NCBI GenBank assembly: GCA_963795435.1
Contig: CAWCHV010000002.1
Location: 1 to 64,000, forward strand
From: JAFKFI01 sp963795435
Lineage (GTDB): Bacteria > Pseudomonadota > Alphaproteobacteria > Acetobacterales > Acetobacteraceae
Reading direction: 5' to 3'
Length of the DNA: 64,000 bases
The notes beneath the pieces were generated by a model. The model saw only the letters and a list, made by a program, of their open reading frames with translations. It had not been told where the DNA came from and made no database searches. A program made the translations under genes and the position numbers. How positions within the stretch are numbered: the stretch's first letter is position 1; the number at the start of each line of letters is the position of its first letter. This document shows positions 20,472-31,408 of the stretch, piece after piece.

Positions 20472-21872
20472 TCAGGCCACCACGCCGATCCGCTCGCGGC
20501 GCAGGTGCACGGTGAGCTCGTCGAACGCTTGGCCGATCCGGTCGAGCATCTCGTCGATCTCGGGCTCGGTGATGATCAGGGGCGGGCTGAAGCAGAGCGA
20601 GTTGCCCGCCACCACCCGGCCGATCACGCCGTGCTCCTCGATCAGCTTGTTTAGCCGCGCGCCGACCTTGGCCTTCGGGTCGAAATTGGTGTGCGTCGCC
20701 TTGTCCGTCACCAGCTCGACGGCGGCAATCAAACCGACGCCGCGCACCTCGCCCACCAGCGGATGGTCGGCGAAGCGATGGCGCAGCTCCTTCTGCAGAT
20801 ATGGCCCGACCTGGCCGACATGGTCGAGCATGTTGAGCTCGTCGTAGATCTTCAGCGTCTCCACCGCGACGGCGGCGGGCACCGGATGGCCGGAATAGGT
20901 GAAGCCGTGGCCGAACGTGCCGATTTCGTGGCTCTCCTTGGCGAGCGCCTGGAAGACGCGGTCGTTCACCATCACGGCGCTGATCGGCAGGAAGGACGAG
21001 GACAGCGCCTTGGCGCAGGTGAGGATGTCGGGCTCGATGTTCAGCGTCTGGCTGCCCCAGTAGGCGCCGGTGCGGAAGAAGCCGCAGATCACCTCGTCGG
21101 CCACCAACAGCACGTCGTATTTCCGCAGCACCGCCTGGATCTTCTCGAAATAGCCGCGCGGCGGCACGATCACGCCGCCCGCGCCCATCACGGGCTCGGC
21201 CCACATCGCCGCCACCGTGTCGGGGCCTTCCGCCAGGATCAGCTTTTCGAGCTCGTCGGCGCAGCGCGTGGCGAACGCCTCCTCGGTCTCGCCGGGCAGC
21301 GCCTGGTGGTAGTGGTGTGGCGTCATCGTATGGACGAATCCCGGCAACGGCACGTCGAACGAGCGGTGATTCGCCGGCAACCCGGTGATCGAGGCCGAGG
21401 CGAGGGTGATGCCGTGATAGCCCTTGATCCGGCCGATGATCTTCTTCTTCGCCGTCCGGCCAAGCGCGTTGTTGAAGTACCAGACCATCTTGATGGCGCT
21501 GTCGTTGGCCTCGGAGCCGGAATTGGCGAAGAACACCTTGCTCATCGGCACCGGCGCGCGCTGGATCAGCATCTCCGCCAGCTCGATCATCGGCTCGTGC
21601 GATTTGGCGGTGAAGGCGTGATAGAAGGGCAGCTTCCGCATCTGCGCCGCCGCCGCTTGCACCAGCCGCTCGTTGTCGAAGCCAAGGGCGGCGCACCACA
21701 GGCCGGCGACGCTCTCGATGTACTCCTTGCCCGTTTCGTCCCAGACGCGCACCCCCTTGCCGCGGGTGATCACCAGTGGACCGACCTCCTGGTGGGCGTG
21801 CAGATCGGTGTACGGGTGCAAGACGTTGGCGATGTCGCGGGCTGCGGCTGAATTGGCGCGCGGCGGGGTCAT
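20472..21872 (-). CDS. Class III (omega) aminotransferase, PLP-dependent
   Basis: The 466-aa fold-type I enzyme has the subgroup-III features: FANSGSEANDSAIK for PLP phosphate binding, KGYHGIT, the Asp of LLVADEVICGFFRTG, and the PLP lysine in CAKALSSSFLP; a Thr-containing motif (TFGHGFTYSGHP) completes the pocket. Relatives use pyruvate with putrescine, beta-alanine or omega-amino acids. The exact donor is not evident. It stands alone between convergent corA and an upstream same-strand hypothetical gene. Confidence 0.9.
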   Translation of the reverse strand: MTPPRANSAAARDIANVLHPYTDLHAHQEVGPLVITRGKGVRVWDETGKEYIESVAGLWCAALGFDNERLVQAAAAQMRKLPFYHAFTAKSHEPMIELAEMLIQRAPVPMSKVFFANSGSEANDSAIKMVWYFNNALGRTAKKKIIGRIKGYHGITLASASITGLPANHRSFDVPLPGFVHTMTPHHYHQALPGETEEAFATRCADELEKLILAEGPDTVAAMWAEPVMGAGGVIVPPRGYFEKIQAVLRKYDVLLVADEVICGFFRTGAYWGSQTLNIEPDILTCAKALSSSFLPISAVMVNDRVFQALAKESHEIGTFGHGFTYSGHPVPAAVAVETLKIYDELNMLDHVGQVGPYLQKELRHRFADHPLVGEVRGVGLIAAVELVTDKATHTNFDPKAKVGARLNKLIEEHGVIGRVVAGNSLCFSPPLIITEPEIDEMLDRIGQAFDELTVHLRRERIGVVA

Positions 21873-21950
21873 CGGCGGCCTCCCTGAAAAATGCGAACTC
21901 CTTGGCCGATCCAGTCTAGGGCGTCCGGATGGGAAAGGGCAGGCACTATG

Positions 21951-22511
21951 TCATGCGACCGACGTCGCGAGGCTGCGGCGATAGCTGTCGAGTGCTGCAA
22001 GACGCATCGCATCAGAAAGCGGCGTTGCCGGGTCCGCGCGGAGCGCATCCGCCACCGTCGATGGCTGGCCGGCATAGGCGGCGCGCTGCGGCGCGGTCCA
22101 GGGAGGGGTCGACGCGGGCACCGGCGCTCCGGCTTCAACGACCGGGGCGGCCGGCGCGCCGGAAAGCGACGCGGTGCCGATCCCGATCCAGGCGAGCACA
22201 TCGTGGCCGATCGCCTCGGGATCGATGCCGGTGGCCTTCTCGGCGATGATGGTGGCGGCGTTCAGGACCATCCCGATCGGTCCGCCGGTCAACGCGCTGA
22301 ACACGAAGGAGCCCGCGACCCGCAGCGCCTCGGGGATCGTGTCGCCGGTGATCGCCCGGTAGATCGTGCCGACCACCGGCACATATTGCAGCGGGTTGAG
22401 GGCTGACAGGATGTCGTGAAAACTCGGCCCGTCATTGGCTGGCGCGGCTTTTGCGGCAGGCGCGGCAATCGCCGAGGTCGTGCCGGAGATCGAGATCGGC
22501 TGAGCGTCCAT
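21951..22511 (-). CDS. Conserved hypothetical protein
   Basis: A 186-aa protein with a low-complexity Ala/Pro N-terminus. A conserved-looking core follows: SALNPLQYVPVVGTIYRAIT and a Gly-rich hydrophobic stretch SFVFSALTGGPIGMVLNAAT (residues about 68-90) that could be membrane-associated. The C-terminus is Ala-rich and helical. I do not know the function. It starts at 22511, downstream of a short tandem repeat and a hairpin. The codon usage matches its neighbours. Confidence 0.65.
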   Translation of the reverse strand: MDAQPISISGTTSAIAAPAAKAAPANDGPSFHDILSALNPLQYVPVVGTIYRAITGDTIPEALRVAGSFVFSALTGGPIGMVLNAATIIAEKATGIDPEAIGHDVLAWIGIGTASLSGAPAAPVVEAGAPVPASTPPWTAPQRAAYAGQPSTVADALRADPATPLSDAMRLAALDSYRRSLATSVA

Positions 22512-22548
22512 GCTGGGGCCTGTGCGTGGCGTGACCCCTCGGCCTCAG

Positions 22549-22615
22549 CAGTAATCGTGCCACGGCAGTAATCGTGCCCGACAGTAATCGTGCCACGGCA
22601 GCAAGCGTGCCACGC
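22549..22615. repeat. 16-17-bp direct tandem repeat, four units
   Basis: The units CAGTAATCGTGCCACGG (22549-22565), a 16-bp variant (22566-22581), an exact copy (22582-22598) and a diverged copy (22599-22615) lie between two minus-strand genes, so they may fall in the promoter of the hypothetical gene at 21951-22511. Confidence 0.85.
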
Positions 22616-22632
22616 CCGGCGGTTGCGCCGGG
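22615..22632 (-). terminator. Hairpin after the D,D-carboxypeptidase gene
   Basis: A 7-bp GC stem (CCCGGCG / CGCCGGG) with a 4-nt loop, 16 bases beyond the end of the carboxypeptidase gene. No clear T tract. Confidence 0.4.
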
Positions 22633-22647
22633 CAGCCCGGCATGGGC

Positions 22648-23904
22648 TTAGCGGCTGGCCATCTCGCCGCCCTCGGGACGGACGACGAAGCAGGCGGACT
22701 TCTTCTTGGCGCGGCCGCCGCAGGCCGACTGCGCCTCGCGCGCGCTAAGCCCGGTGAGCTGCGCGCGCCAGGCGGGCTTGCCGCGCAGCGTGGTCCGCTC
22801 GACCCGCGCGTCTCCGCCGTCGGTGACGTGCTGGGCCGCCATCGCGGCCTGCCGGGCCGCTCTCTCGCTGCCGAAGGTGCCGACCTGGATGCCCCAGCGT
22901 GCCGCCCCCGCGGCGGTCGTGCGCGCCGCGACGGGTAGCACGGTGGCCATTCGGGGGGCCTGCCGGCTGCTGGTCGGTACGGTCATCGATGCCGCGCGGG
23001 CGGCGGCGATCAGGCTGGGCGCCCGGTTGCCGGCGACCATCGTGCCGCGCCTGCTGCCGGGAATATCGAGCTGCTCGAAGCTCTGATCGAGCAATGCCGC
23101 CATGTGGTAGTCGCGTTCCGGGTTCGACGCGGCGCCGAGCACGACGCCGACCAGCCGCACCCCGCCACGCTCGGCACTGGTAACGAGGTTGTGGCCCGAC
23201 GCCTCGGTGTAGCCCGTCTTCATCCCGTCGGCGCCAGGGTAGGTCTGCAGCATCCGGTCGTGATTGAAGATCGTGCGGCCGTGGAACACGAAGTTCGGGG
23301 TGCTGAAATACCCGTAATAGCCGGGAAAATCCGTGATCAGGTGCCGCGCCAGGATCGCGAGGTCGCGCGCCGTGGTCACTTGCTCCGGGTCCGGCAGGCC
23401 GGAGGCGTTGCGGAAGATCGTGCGGTTCATGCCGATCGCCCGGGCGCGCAGGGTCATCATCTGCCCGAATCGGTCCTCGTCGCCGCCGAGCAGTTCGCCG
23501 AGCGCCGCGGCCGCGTCGTTGGCGGATTTTGTCACCAGCCCGAGGATCGCCTCCTCGACGGTGATCCGCGTGCCGGGTGTCAGGCCGAGCTTGGAGGGCG
23601 CCTGGGACGCCGCATGGTACGAGACCGGGACCAGTTGATCGACTGTCAGCCGGCGGTCACGCAGGGCCTCGAACAGCATGTACAAAGTCATCAGCTTCGT
23701 CAGGCTGGCGGGGTGGCGAAGCTCATCGGCGTTGACCGCCTCCAGGACCGAGCCCGAGCCGGCGTCGATCACCATCGAGCTGTAGCGGGCCGACCCGATC
23801 TGCGCGTGGGCGACGCGCGGCACGGCGCAGCCGAAGGCTGCCGATCCGAGCGCGGCGCAAATCAACGCAAATACCCGGCGTCCACGACCCGGCCCAAGTG
23901 CCAT
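22648..23904 (-). CDS. D-alanyl-D-alanine carboxypeptidase with SPOR domain
   Basis: A periplasmic class A/DacA-DacC-type penicillin-binding protein that trims the terminal D-Ala of peptidoglycan stem peptides. In 418 aa there is a signal peptide (residues 1-34, AHA cleavage), then the peptidase S11 domain with SLTK (Ser67-Lys70), SAN (126-128) and KTG (228-230). A C-terminal SPOR domain (about 337-416, WGIQVGTFGSERAARQAA) binds denuded glycan at the division septum. The S11+SPOR architecture is common in alphaproteobacteria and suggests a role in septal wall remodelling. Confidence 0.93.
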   Translation of the reverse strand: MALGPGRGRRVFALICAALGSAAFGCAVPRVAHAQIGSARYSSMVIDAGSGSVLEAVNADELRHPASLTKLMTLYMLFEALRDRRLTVDQLVPVSYHAASQAPSKLGLTPGTRITVEEAILGLVTKSANDAAAALGELLGGDEDRFGQMMTLRARAIGMNRTIFRNASGLPDPEQVTTARDLAILARHLITDFPGYYGYFSTPNFVFHGRTIFNHDRMLQTYPGADGMKTGYTEASGHNLVTSAERGGVRLVGVVLGAASNPERDYHMAALLDQSFEQLDIPGSRRGTMVAGNRAPSLIAAARAASMTVPTSSRQAPRMATVLPVAARTTAAGAARWGIQVGTFGSERAARQAAMAAQHVTDGGDARVERTTLRGKPAWRAQLTGLSAREAQSACGGRAKKKSACFVVRPEGGEMASR

Positions 23905-24056
23905 GCGTGCTGTCCTTCCTTGTAGGCAGCGCGACTGTAACCAGCCACGGACGTGCCTGTCCAGAAGAAATCAGCGCAAACCTGAAAGGTTTGAAAGGGT
24001 TAACGGGCGATCTTGGCCTCGCCTTCGGGGTCGACGCAGTCGCTCGATTCGGAAAA

Positions 24057-24071
24057 TTGTGCGGTGCACAA
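24057..24071. promoter_or_regulatory. Upstream dyad of the phasin promoter (candidate PhaR operator)
   Basis: A perfect inverted repeat TTGTGC-GGT-GCACAA, centred 60 bp upstream of a second dyad with the same GGT centre. It would lie at about -59 to -45 of the phasin promoter. Confidence 0.5.
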
Positions 24072-24080
24072 AGGTTTCGC

Positions 24081-24109
24081 TTGAAGCCCAACGGCCGGGC
24101 GCCTAGGTT
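24081..24109 (+). promoter_or_regulatory. Candidate sigma-70 promoter of the phasin gene
   Basis: TTGAAG (24081-24086), a 17-bp spacer and TAGGTT (24104-24109). The predicted transcription start is at about 24116, giving a leader of about 110 nt. Confidence 0.5.
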
Positions 24110-24116
24110 GGCTTTG

Positions 24117-24131
24117 TGCTGCGGTGCAGCA
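24117..24131. promoter_or_regulatory. Candidate PhaR operator at the phasin transcription start
   Basis: TGCTGC-GGT-GCAGCA, a perfect dyad that contains CTGC-N3-GCAG, the recognition pattern reported for the PHB-responsive repressor PhaR. It overlaps the predicted transcription start, a position expected for repression. Confidence 0.6.
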
Positions 24132-24224
24132 AGAGAGTACGGCGACGCGACAGGCGGCGCTGCGCTCCTGCAGCCGCCACGAATTCGGCCATTTCGGCCT
24201 GAGCAGAGCGAAGGAAGACAGAAG

Positions 24225-24770
24225 ATGAGCATGACCACAAGTACGTCCGGCAACGCGAAGTCGAAGGTCGCCGAGGCGGTGTCCGCCGTGAACGAGGCGA
24301 CCGCCGCGGCGGCGACCAAGGGCTACGACCAGGCCGCCGGCGCGTTCGACGCGAGCGTCGCCCAGGGCGCGGCCAGCTTTGAGAAGACCCAGGCCAAGAT
24401 GAAGGAAGGCATGGAGAAGGCCATGAAGAGCGCCGAGGAATTCGTGACGTTCAGCCAGGGGAACCTGGATGCCTTCGTGAAGTCCGGCCAGATCTGGGTC
24501 GCCGGGGTGCAGGATATCTCGAAGCAGGTCGCCGCGACCGCGCAGGCTTCGTTCGAGGAGACGCTGTCGACCTTCCGCGCGCTGACCGGCGTGAAGTCGC
24601 TGAAGGACGCGGTCGACCTGCAGGCGAGCCTCGCCCGCGCGACGCTCGAGAAGACCGTGACCGAGTCGAGCCGTCTGACCGACGCCTCGATGAAGCTGGC
24701 GGAGCAGACCATCGCGCCGCTGACCGCCCGCGTCACGCTGGCCGTCGAGAAGTTCGCCCGCACCGCCTGA
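24225..24770 (+). CDS. Phasin family protein (polyhydroxyalkanoate granule coat)
   Basis: A 181-aa amphipathic, almost entirely helical protein of the Phasin_2 type that coats PHB granules. The N-terminus is Ala/Thr/Lys-rich and disordered; the core includes MEKAMKSAEEFVTFSQGNLDAF and a region where SGQIWVAGVQDISKQVAATAQ matches phasins well. ATG at 24225 is preferred: it has GGAAG about 10 bases upstream and begins the conserved region. The frame is open upstream without coding character. Two PhaR-like dyads and a promoter lie at 24057-24131, and a strong terminator follows, so it is a single-gene unit. It implies the organism stores PHB. Confidence 0.9.
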   Translation: MSMTTSTSGNAKSKVAEAVSAVNEATAAAATKGYDQAAGAFDASVAQGAASFEKTQAKMKEGMEKAMKSAEEFVTFSQGNLDAFVKSGQIWVAGVQDISKQVAATAQASFEETLSTFRALTGVKSLKDAVDLQASLARATLEKTVTESSRLTDASMKLAEQTIAPLTARVTLAVEKFARTA

Positions 24771-24833
24771 TCAGTCCGGGCGACAGGGTAGGGGCCGCCG
24801 TCCTCCCTCCCCCCGAAAGGCGGCTCCGAAGCA

Positions 24834-24868
24834 GGGCCCGGGCGCACAGCCCGGGCCCTTGTCTTGTT
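24834..24868 (+). terminator. Rho-independent terminator of the phasin gene
   Basis: A perfect 10-bp stem GGGCCCGGGC / GCCCGGGCCC with a 5-nt loop (24844-24848), followed by the T-rich TTGTCTTGTT. Confidence 0.85.
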
Positions 24869-24997
24869 CCCGCCCGCTCGCCCGCCGTCTCTAGATCGGC
24901 ATGGGCCTTTTAACGGGGCGGCAGCTTCCGATATGGTCTGGACCTTGAGAGGCGGACGGCAAGACGGGATCCCCGGCGCGCCGGGGAAAGGCGAAAG

Positions 24998-25327
24998 ATG
25001 AGCGACAACGACAAGCGCGGAAACGGAGAGGGACCGAACACGGGCGTCGTGGTCAAGGCACGACCGAAGACCCGCAAGCCGGCCATGTACAAAGTCTTGA
25101 TGCTGAACGACGACTACACGCCGATGGAATTCGTCGTCCACGTGCTGGAGCGCTTCTTCCAGAAGAACCGGGAGGAGGCGACGCGGATCATGCTGCATGT
25201 CCATCGCCGAGGGGTCGGCGTGTGCGGCGTCTATACCTACGAAGTGGCGGAGACCAAGGTGACGCAGGTAATGGACCTCGCGCGCCAGAATCAGCATCCG
25301 CTGCAGTGCACAATCGAAAAAGAGTGA
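24998..25327 (+). CDS. clpS: ATP-dependent Clp protease adaptor ClpS
   Basis: A 109-aa adaptor that delivers N-degron substrates (bulky hydrophobic N-termini) to ClpAP. It has a disordered N-terminal tail, then the ClpS core: YKVLMLNDDYTPMEFVVHVL with the substrate-pocket Asn-Asp-Asp, and the HVHRRGVGVCGVYTYEVAETK region. It is followed after 139 bp by clpA, the usual order. The ribosome site GGCGAAAG precedes the ATG. Confidence 0.95.
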   Translation: MSDNDKRGNGEGPNTGVVVKARPKTRKPAMYKVLMLNDDYTPMEFVVHVLERFFQKNREEATRIMLHVHRRGVGVCGVYTYEVAETKVTQVMDLARQNQHPLQCTIEKE

Positions 25328-25466
25328 TCTCGCGGGAATGAGTGGGAGACGCCACATACGGCGTTGGAAACGGCGGCCATCTGGCCAGCCAATGGTTGAA
25401 TATCGGTAGGGCGAAGGCCGAGGATGGCCGGAGCCCGGACGTCAGCGCGTAGGAGCGTCGATCATC

Positions 25467-27812
<2,346 letters not shown>

Positions 27813-27815
27813 TAT

Positions 27816-27850
27816 GACGCGGGCCGGCGCAAGCCGGCCCGTTCCGCGTC
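27816..27850. terminator. Bidirectional terminator between clpA and the antiporter
   Basis: A 9-bp stem CGGGCCGGC / GCCGGCCCG with a GCAA loop (27820-27841) lies between two convergent genes. Additional outer GACGCG / CGCGTC pairing can extend it. Confidence 0.6.
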
Positions 27851-29402
27851 ACGCCCCGTCAGTCATGGCGAGGGTGCGTTCCACATACATTTGCGCCCAG
27901 TCGAGTTCTTCTTCGACGACATGAAAAGCGTCGTCGCCGATTGCCCCCGCCGCGCGCAATTCGACGATGACCCGCCGCTCGGTGCGGAGTGCGAGGATGC
28001 GATGCTGGCGGAGTTGAAGGGTCGCGCGCCGCGGCTCCCCGTCCCCGGGTAGGCGCGCGTCGTATTCCTGTCGCAACAGGATCGCCGGCTCGCTGGCCTC
28101 CTGCGCCAGGGCGGCAATCGCGGCCTCGGCCGCCTGTTGCCGCGCATGGCGGACCTCGCGCCCGACCTGGTCGTCATCTGGCAGCCGAAGCACCCGCATC
28201 AGCGGACGCAGCGTAATCCCTTGGGCCACCAGCGTGCCCAGCACCACGGCGAAGGCGGCGAACAGGATGAGGCTGCGGAACGGAAATCCGTCAGGGAGAG
28301 CCAGTGCCGTCGCGAGCGTGACCACACCGCGCATTCCGCACCATGAAATCACCAGCCCGGTGCCCACGGTGGGCAACGTCATGGGCCGGCGCAAGTGCGT
28401 GCCGAAGCGGCGGATCTTCCAGCGGATCACGGTGTTGTAGCTCATCACCCAGCCGATCCGGACGAGCACGCACACCGCCAGCACGCTTCCGCCGAAAATC
28501 GCGTATTCCTGCCAATCGACCCCGCCAAGTCCCGCGAGGATCGGCCGGAGCTGCAAGCCCGTCAGGATGAAGGCGAGCACGTTGAGGACGAAGATCGTCA
28601 CATCCCAGACCGCGTACGATTGGAGACGCAGGCGCGCATCATCCAGGTGCACGGGGGCACGTCGGGCGACCGTCATCGCAAAGCAGAGCAGGGTAAGGAT
28701 CGGTGACAGGCCGAGCCGGCTCGCCAAAATCCATAGCGCGAAGGTGCTGACGAACTGGACGATGACGGAGGTTGGCCCGTCCTTGATCCGCGCTACCACC
28801 GGGGGGAACACGCGGCCGAGCGCAGTCCCTAACACCGCGCCCCCTGCGAGGGACAGTGTGAGCATCGGCGCCTCGGTCCATCCCGACCAGCTGCCGAGGG
28901 CGACGCCGAGCGCCATGCGATAGATCAGCAGCGCCATTGCGTCGTTGAACAGGCTTTCGCCTTCGAGGATCACCATGACGCGGTGCGGCGGGCGCAGAGC
29001 GCGGAGCACCGCCGTTGCGGCGGAGGCATCCGGCGGGGCGACGATCGCGCCGAGCACCACCGCGACCGCCCAAGGCATGTCGGGCCGCAGCCATCGTGCG
29101 GCGCACGCGACCGCCGCCACTGTCAGCACCACCGCCACCACCGCGCTGCCGGCTATCGGCAGCCAGTTGTCGCGCAGGTCGCGGGGCGAGGCGTCGTAGG
29201 CGGCGTCCAGAAGGCTGGGCGCCACGAACAGCGTCAGCACGAGATCAGGCGAGAGCGCCAGGCTCGGCGTCCCCGGGATCATGGCGAGCATCGCGCCGGC
29301 GACGGCGAGGAAGGCGGGGTAGGGCGCCTGGAGCTTGCGGGCGATCGCGGCCAGCAGCGCGCCGATGATCAGGAGGACGATGGTGATTTCGAAGAGAGCC
29401 AT
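27849..29402 (-). CDS. Na+/H+ antiporter, CPA1 (NhaP) family
   Basis: A 517-aa inner-membrane monovalent cation/proton exchanger. It has about 12 hydrophobic helices in the first 400 residues. Family residues include the ion-binding Asp in VVLGAIVAPPDASAATAVLR and GESLFNDAMALLIY, with a later essential-Arg helix SWCGMRGVVTLATALALP. A soluble C-terminal tail of about 110 residues is helical and charged and could be regulatory. It probably serves pH and Na+ homeostasis. It converges on clpA. Confidence 0.9.
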   Translation of the reverse strand: MALFEITIVLLIIGALLAAIARKLQAPYPAFLAVAGAMLAMIPGTPSLALSPDLVLTLFVAPSLLDAAYDASPRDLRDNWLPIAGSAVVAVVLTVAAVACAARWLRPDMPWAVAVVLGAIVAPPDASAATAVLRALRPPHRVMVILEGESLFNDAMALLIYRMALGVALGSWSGWTEAPMLTLSLAGGAVLGTALGRVFPPVVARIKDGPTSVIVQFVSTFALWILASRLGLSPILTLLCFAMTVARRAPVHLDDARLRLQSYAVWDVTIFVLNVLAFILTGLQLRPILAGLGGVDWQEYAIFGGSVLAVCVLVRIGWVMSYNTVIRWKIRRFGTHLRRPMTLPTVGTGLVISWCGMRGVVTLATALALPDGFPFRSLILFAAFAVVLGTLVAQGITLRPLMRVLRLPDDDQVGREVRHARQQAAEAAIAALAQEASEPAILLRQEYDARLPGDGEPRRATLQLRQHRILALRTERRVIVELRAAGAIGDDAFHVVEEELDWAQMYVERTLAMTDGA

Positions 29403-29469
29403 GCCGAATTCCTCGATACGCGGACCGCGCGCTTGCGCCCGGTGCCATCGCCGCTAGTTTGATCCTGAC

Positions 29470-30183
29470 ATGATCGACATCACACACGCTCCCGGAACCC
29501 TGCCGCAAGGCCGCCGGGTCTACGCCATCGGCGACGTGCACGGCTGCGCGGATCGCCTGTCCGAGCTGCATCACGTCATCGCCGAGGACCTCGTCCGGCG
29601 GCCGGCCGACGCGCCGCTGCTAATACATATCGGCGACTACGTCGACCGCGGACCGGACAGCGCCAGCGTGGTCAGGCGTCTCGCGGCCGGTCCGCCGCTG
29701 CCCGGCGTGCCGACGGTCAATCTCATCGGCAACCACGAGGACACGATGCTGCGCGCACTCGACGGCGAGCGCGCGTCGGCGACCGACTGGCTTTTCACCG
29801 GCGGGCGTGAGGCGCTGGCGAGCTGGGACGTCGATCCGGATTCGCCGCGCGAAAGCTGGCTCGCGGCCCTGCCGCCGTCGGACGTCGCGTTCGTGCGCGG
29901 CCTCAGCCTCTGGCACCGCGAGGGCGGCTACCTGTTCGTCCATGCGGGCATTCGGGCCGGAGTGCCATTGGAGCGGCAGGAACGGCAGGACCTGCTGACG
30001 ATCCGCCAGCCCTTTCTCACGCATGAATCGCCGTTCGGCTTCATCGTGGTGCACGGCCACACGCCCACGTCGAACCCGGTCGTGAAGCCGAACCGAGTTG
30101 GCATTGACACTGGCGCGGTGTTCGGCGGGCGGCTCACCTGCGTCGTGCTGGAAGGCGATACGCTCGGCTTTCTGCGCGCCTGA
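29470..30183 (+). CDS. Metallophosphoesterase, PPP-type serine/threonine phosphatase family
   Basis: A 237-aa calcineurin-like phosphatase. It shows all the dinuclear-metal motifs in order: GDVHGC (about residue 20), GDYVDRGPDS (about 55), GNHED (about 88) and the late HGHTP (about 196). The pattern matches bacterial PrpA/ApaH-like enzymes that act on phosphoproteins or dinucleoside polyphosphates, and the sequence does not separate these. It stands alone between a divergent antiporter and a convergent SDR that ends six bases away. Confidence 0.88.
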   Translation: MIDITHAPGTLPQGRRVYAIGDVHGCADRLSELHHVIAEDLVRRPADAPLLIHIGDYVDRGPDSASVVRRLAAGPPLPGVPTVNLIGNHEDTMLRALDGERASATDWLFTGGREALASWDVDPDSPRESWLAALPPSDVAFVRGLSLWHREGGYLFVHAGIRAGVPLERQERQDLLTIRQPFLTHESPFGFIVVHGHTPTSNPVVKPNRVGIDTGAVFGGRLTCVVLEGDTLGFLRA

Positions 30184-30189
30184 TACGAC

Positions 30190-30876
30190 TTACCAGGGAA
30201 TCGCGTTGCCCTGGTAGTCGAGGAATTTGTGACGGCCGCTGCCCCGCTCGCGTTCGAGCACGTCGGCGATGCCGCGCACGCTGTCCTCGATCGATACGGC
30301 GGCGTTCGGGCCGCCCATGTCGGTCCGCACCCAGCCGGGATGGAAGGACAGTACGGTGAATGTCCCGGGACCGACCCCGGCGACGAGGCAGCGGGTCAGT
30401 GCGTTCAGCGCCGCCTTGCTGGCGCGATAGACCGCGCTGTTGCCGGCCTCCATCTCGGCGATGCTGCCCATCCGCGACGACATGAAGGCGATCGTGCCGC
30501 CCTGGCGCATATTTTCCCGGAGCACCAATGCGATCTGCACCGGGGAGAGTGCGTTGGTCGTCATGATGGCCGCGAAAGCCTGTTGCGAAACGTCCGTGAG
30601 CTCGGCCCGCTCGGTGATGCCGGCGTTGACGAACAACAGGTCCAGCATCGTCGCGCCGAGCTTGGCTTTCAGCGCGCGCTGCTGCGCCTGATCGTTCACG
30701 TCGAGCGCTTCCACCCGCAGCCGGCCCGGATGCCCGCGTGCGAGCCTCGCGAGTTCGGAGCCGTTCACGTCGCGCGCGGTCGCGATCACGGTCCAGTTCC
30801 GGGCAAGCAGCTCGCGCGCGAGGCCGAGACCCAGGCCACGGCTCGCGCCGACGATGAGGGCGGTCGATTCAGTCAT
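30190..30876 (-). CDS. Short-chain dehydrogenase/reductase
   Basis: A 228-aa Rossmann-fold oxidoreductase with the cofactor motif GASRGLG (about residues 10-16), NAG (FVNAGI), and catalytic Ser-Tyr-Lys (SS in FMSSRM, YRASK). The C-terminal region ends FLDYQGNAIPW, a feature of the cis-type/CsgA-like SDR subgroup. Substrate unknown. The preceding ATG region is followed by a separate gene on the same strand whose remnant (30949-31396) is unrelated. Confidence 0.88.
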   Translation of the reverse strand: MTESTALIVGASRGLGLGLARELLARNWTVIATARDVNGSELARLARGHPGRLRVEALDVNDQAQQRALKAKLGATMLDLLFVNAGITERAELTDVSQQAFAAIMTTNALSPVQIALVLRENMRQGGTIAFMSSRMGSIAEMEAGNSAVYRASKAALNALTRCLVAGVGPGTFTVLSFHPGWVRTDMGGPNAAVSIEDSVRGIADVLERERGSGRHKFLDYQGNAIPW

Positions 30877-30948
30877 TCGAGGCTCCTGACGAGAGATCGC
30901 GCGACCATACCCCCCAAAGCGGGTGCGGCGCGAATGGGGGCGTGGGGC

Positions 30949-31396
30949 CTAGTCGTTCCGCGCGTCGAGATTGCCGCGCGCGTTCTTCACGTCGCCGGCG
31001 GACACGGCTGCCGCCGCGTTGCCCCAGCTATTGCGGATATAGGTTACGACCGCGGCGACCTGCGCGTCGTTCAATTTCCAGCCGAGCGCGGGCATCGCGG
31101 GTGCCGTCGGCGCCTGGTCTGTCGCCGCGCTGCGGGAGCGGCAACGCGGTCTGGCTCTGGTTGTTGCGAAACGTGACCGTCTCCTGCGCCGGACGCAGGA
31201 ACAGATCGTGGCGAATGTGGTAGCGCAATTCGTCGGGCGCATAGGTCGTGGGGAAATCCGTCGCCGTGTCGCGCCAGGGTCCGCGCTCTATCGCGACGAC
31301 ATCGAGCCCGGCCTCGGTAAGTTCGTGCGCCAGAATCGAGCCGGTCCAGCCCAGGCCGACGATGACCACATCCGACGCGGGCAGCTTGCGGGACAT
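30949..31396 (-). pseudogene. Fused remnant: 5' end of a GMC oxidoreductase joined to the 3' end of a cytochrome c
   Basis: From 31396 the frame encodes the N-terminal FAD-binding part of a GMC flavoprotein (SDVVIVGLGWTGSILAHELT, then GPWRDTATDF and RNNQSQTALPL), about 85 residues. Near 31128 it changes abruptly. The neighbouring frame gives the C-terminus of a class I cytochrome c (PAMPALGWKLNDAQVAAVVT then YIRNSWGN) to a stop at 30949. No CxxCH haem motif and none of the GMC catalytic domain remain. In gluconate and sorbitol dehydrogenase operons these genes are adjacent, so a deletion of roughly 2.5 kb or more that removed the middle explains it. The product cannot be functional. Confidence 0.85.
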
Positions 31397-31408
31397 GCGG
31401 GTCTCCGA

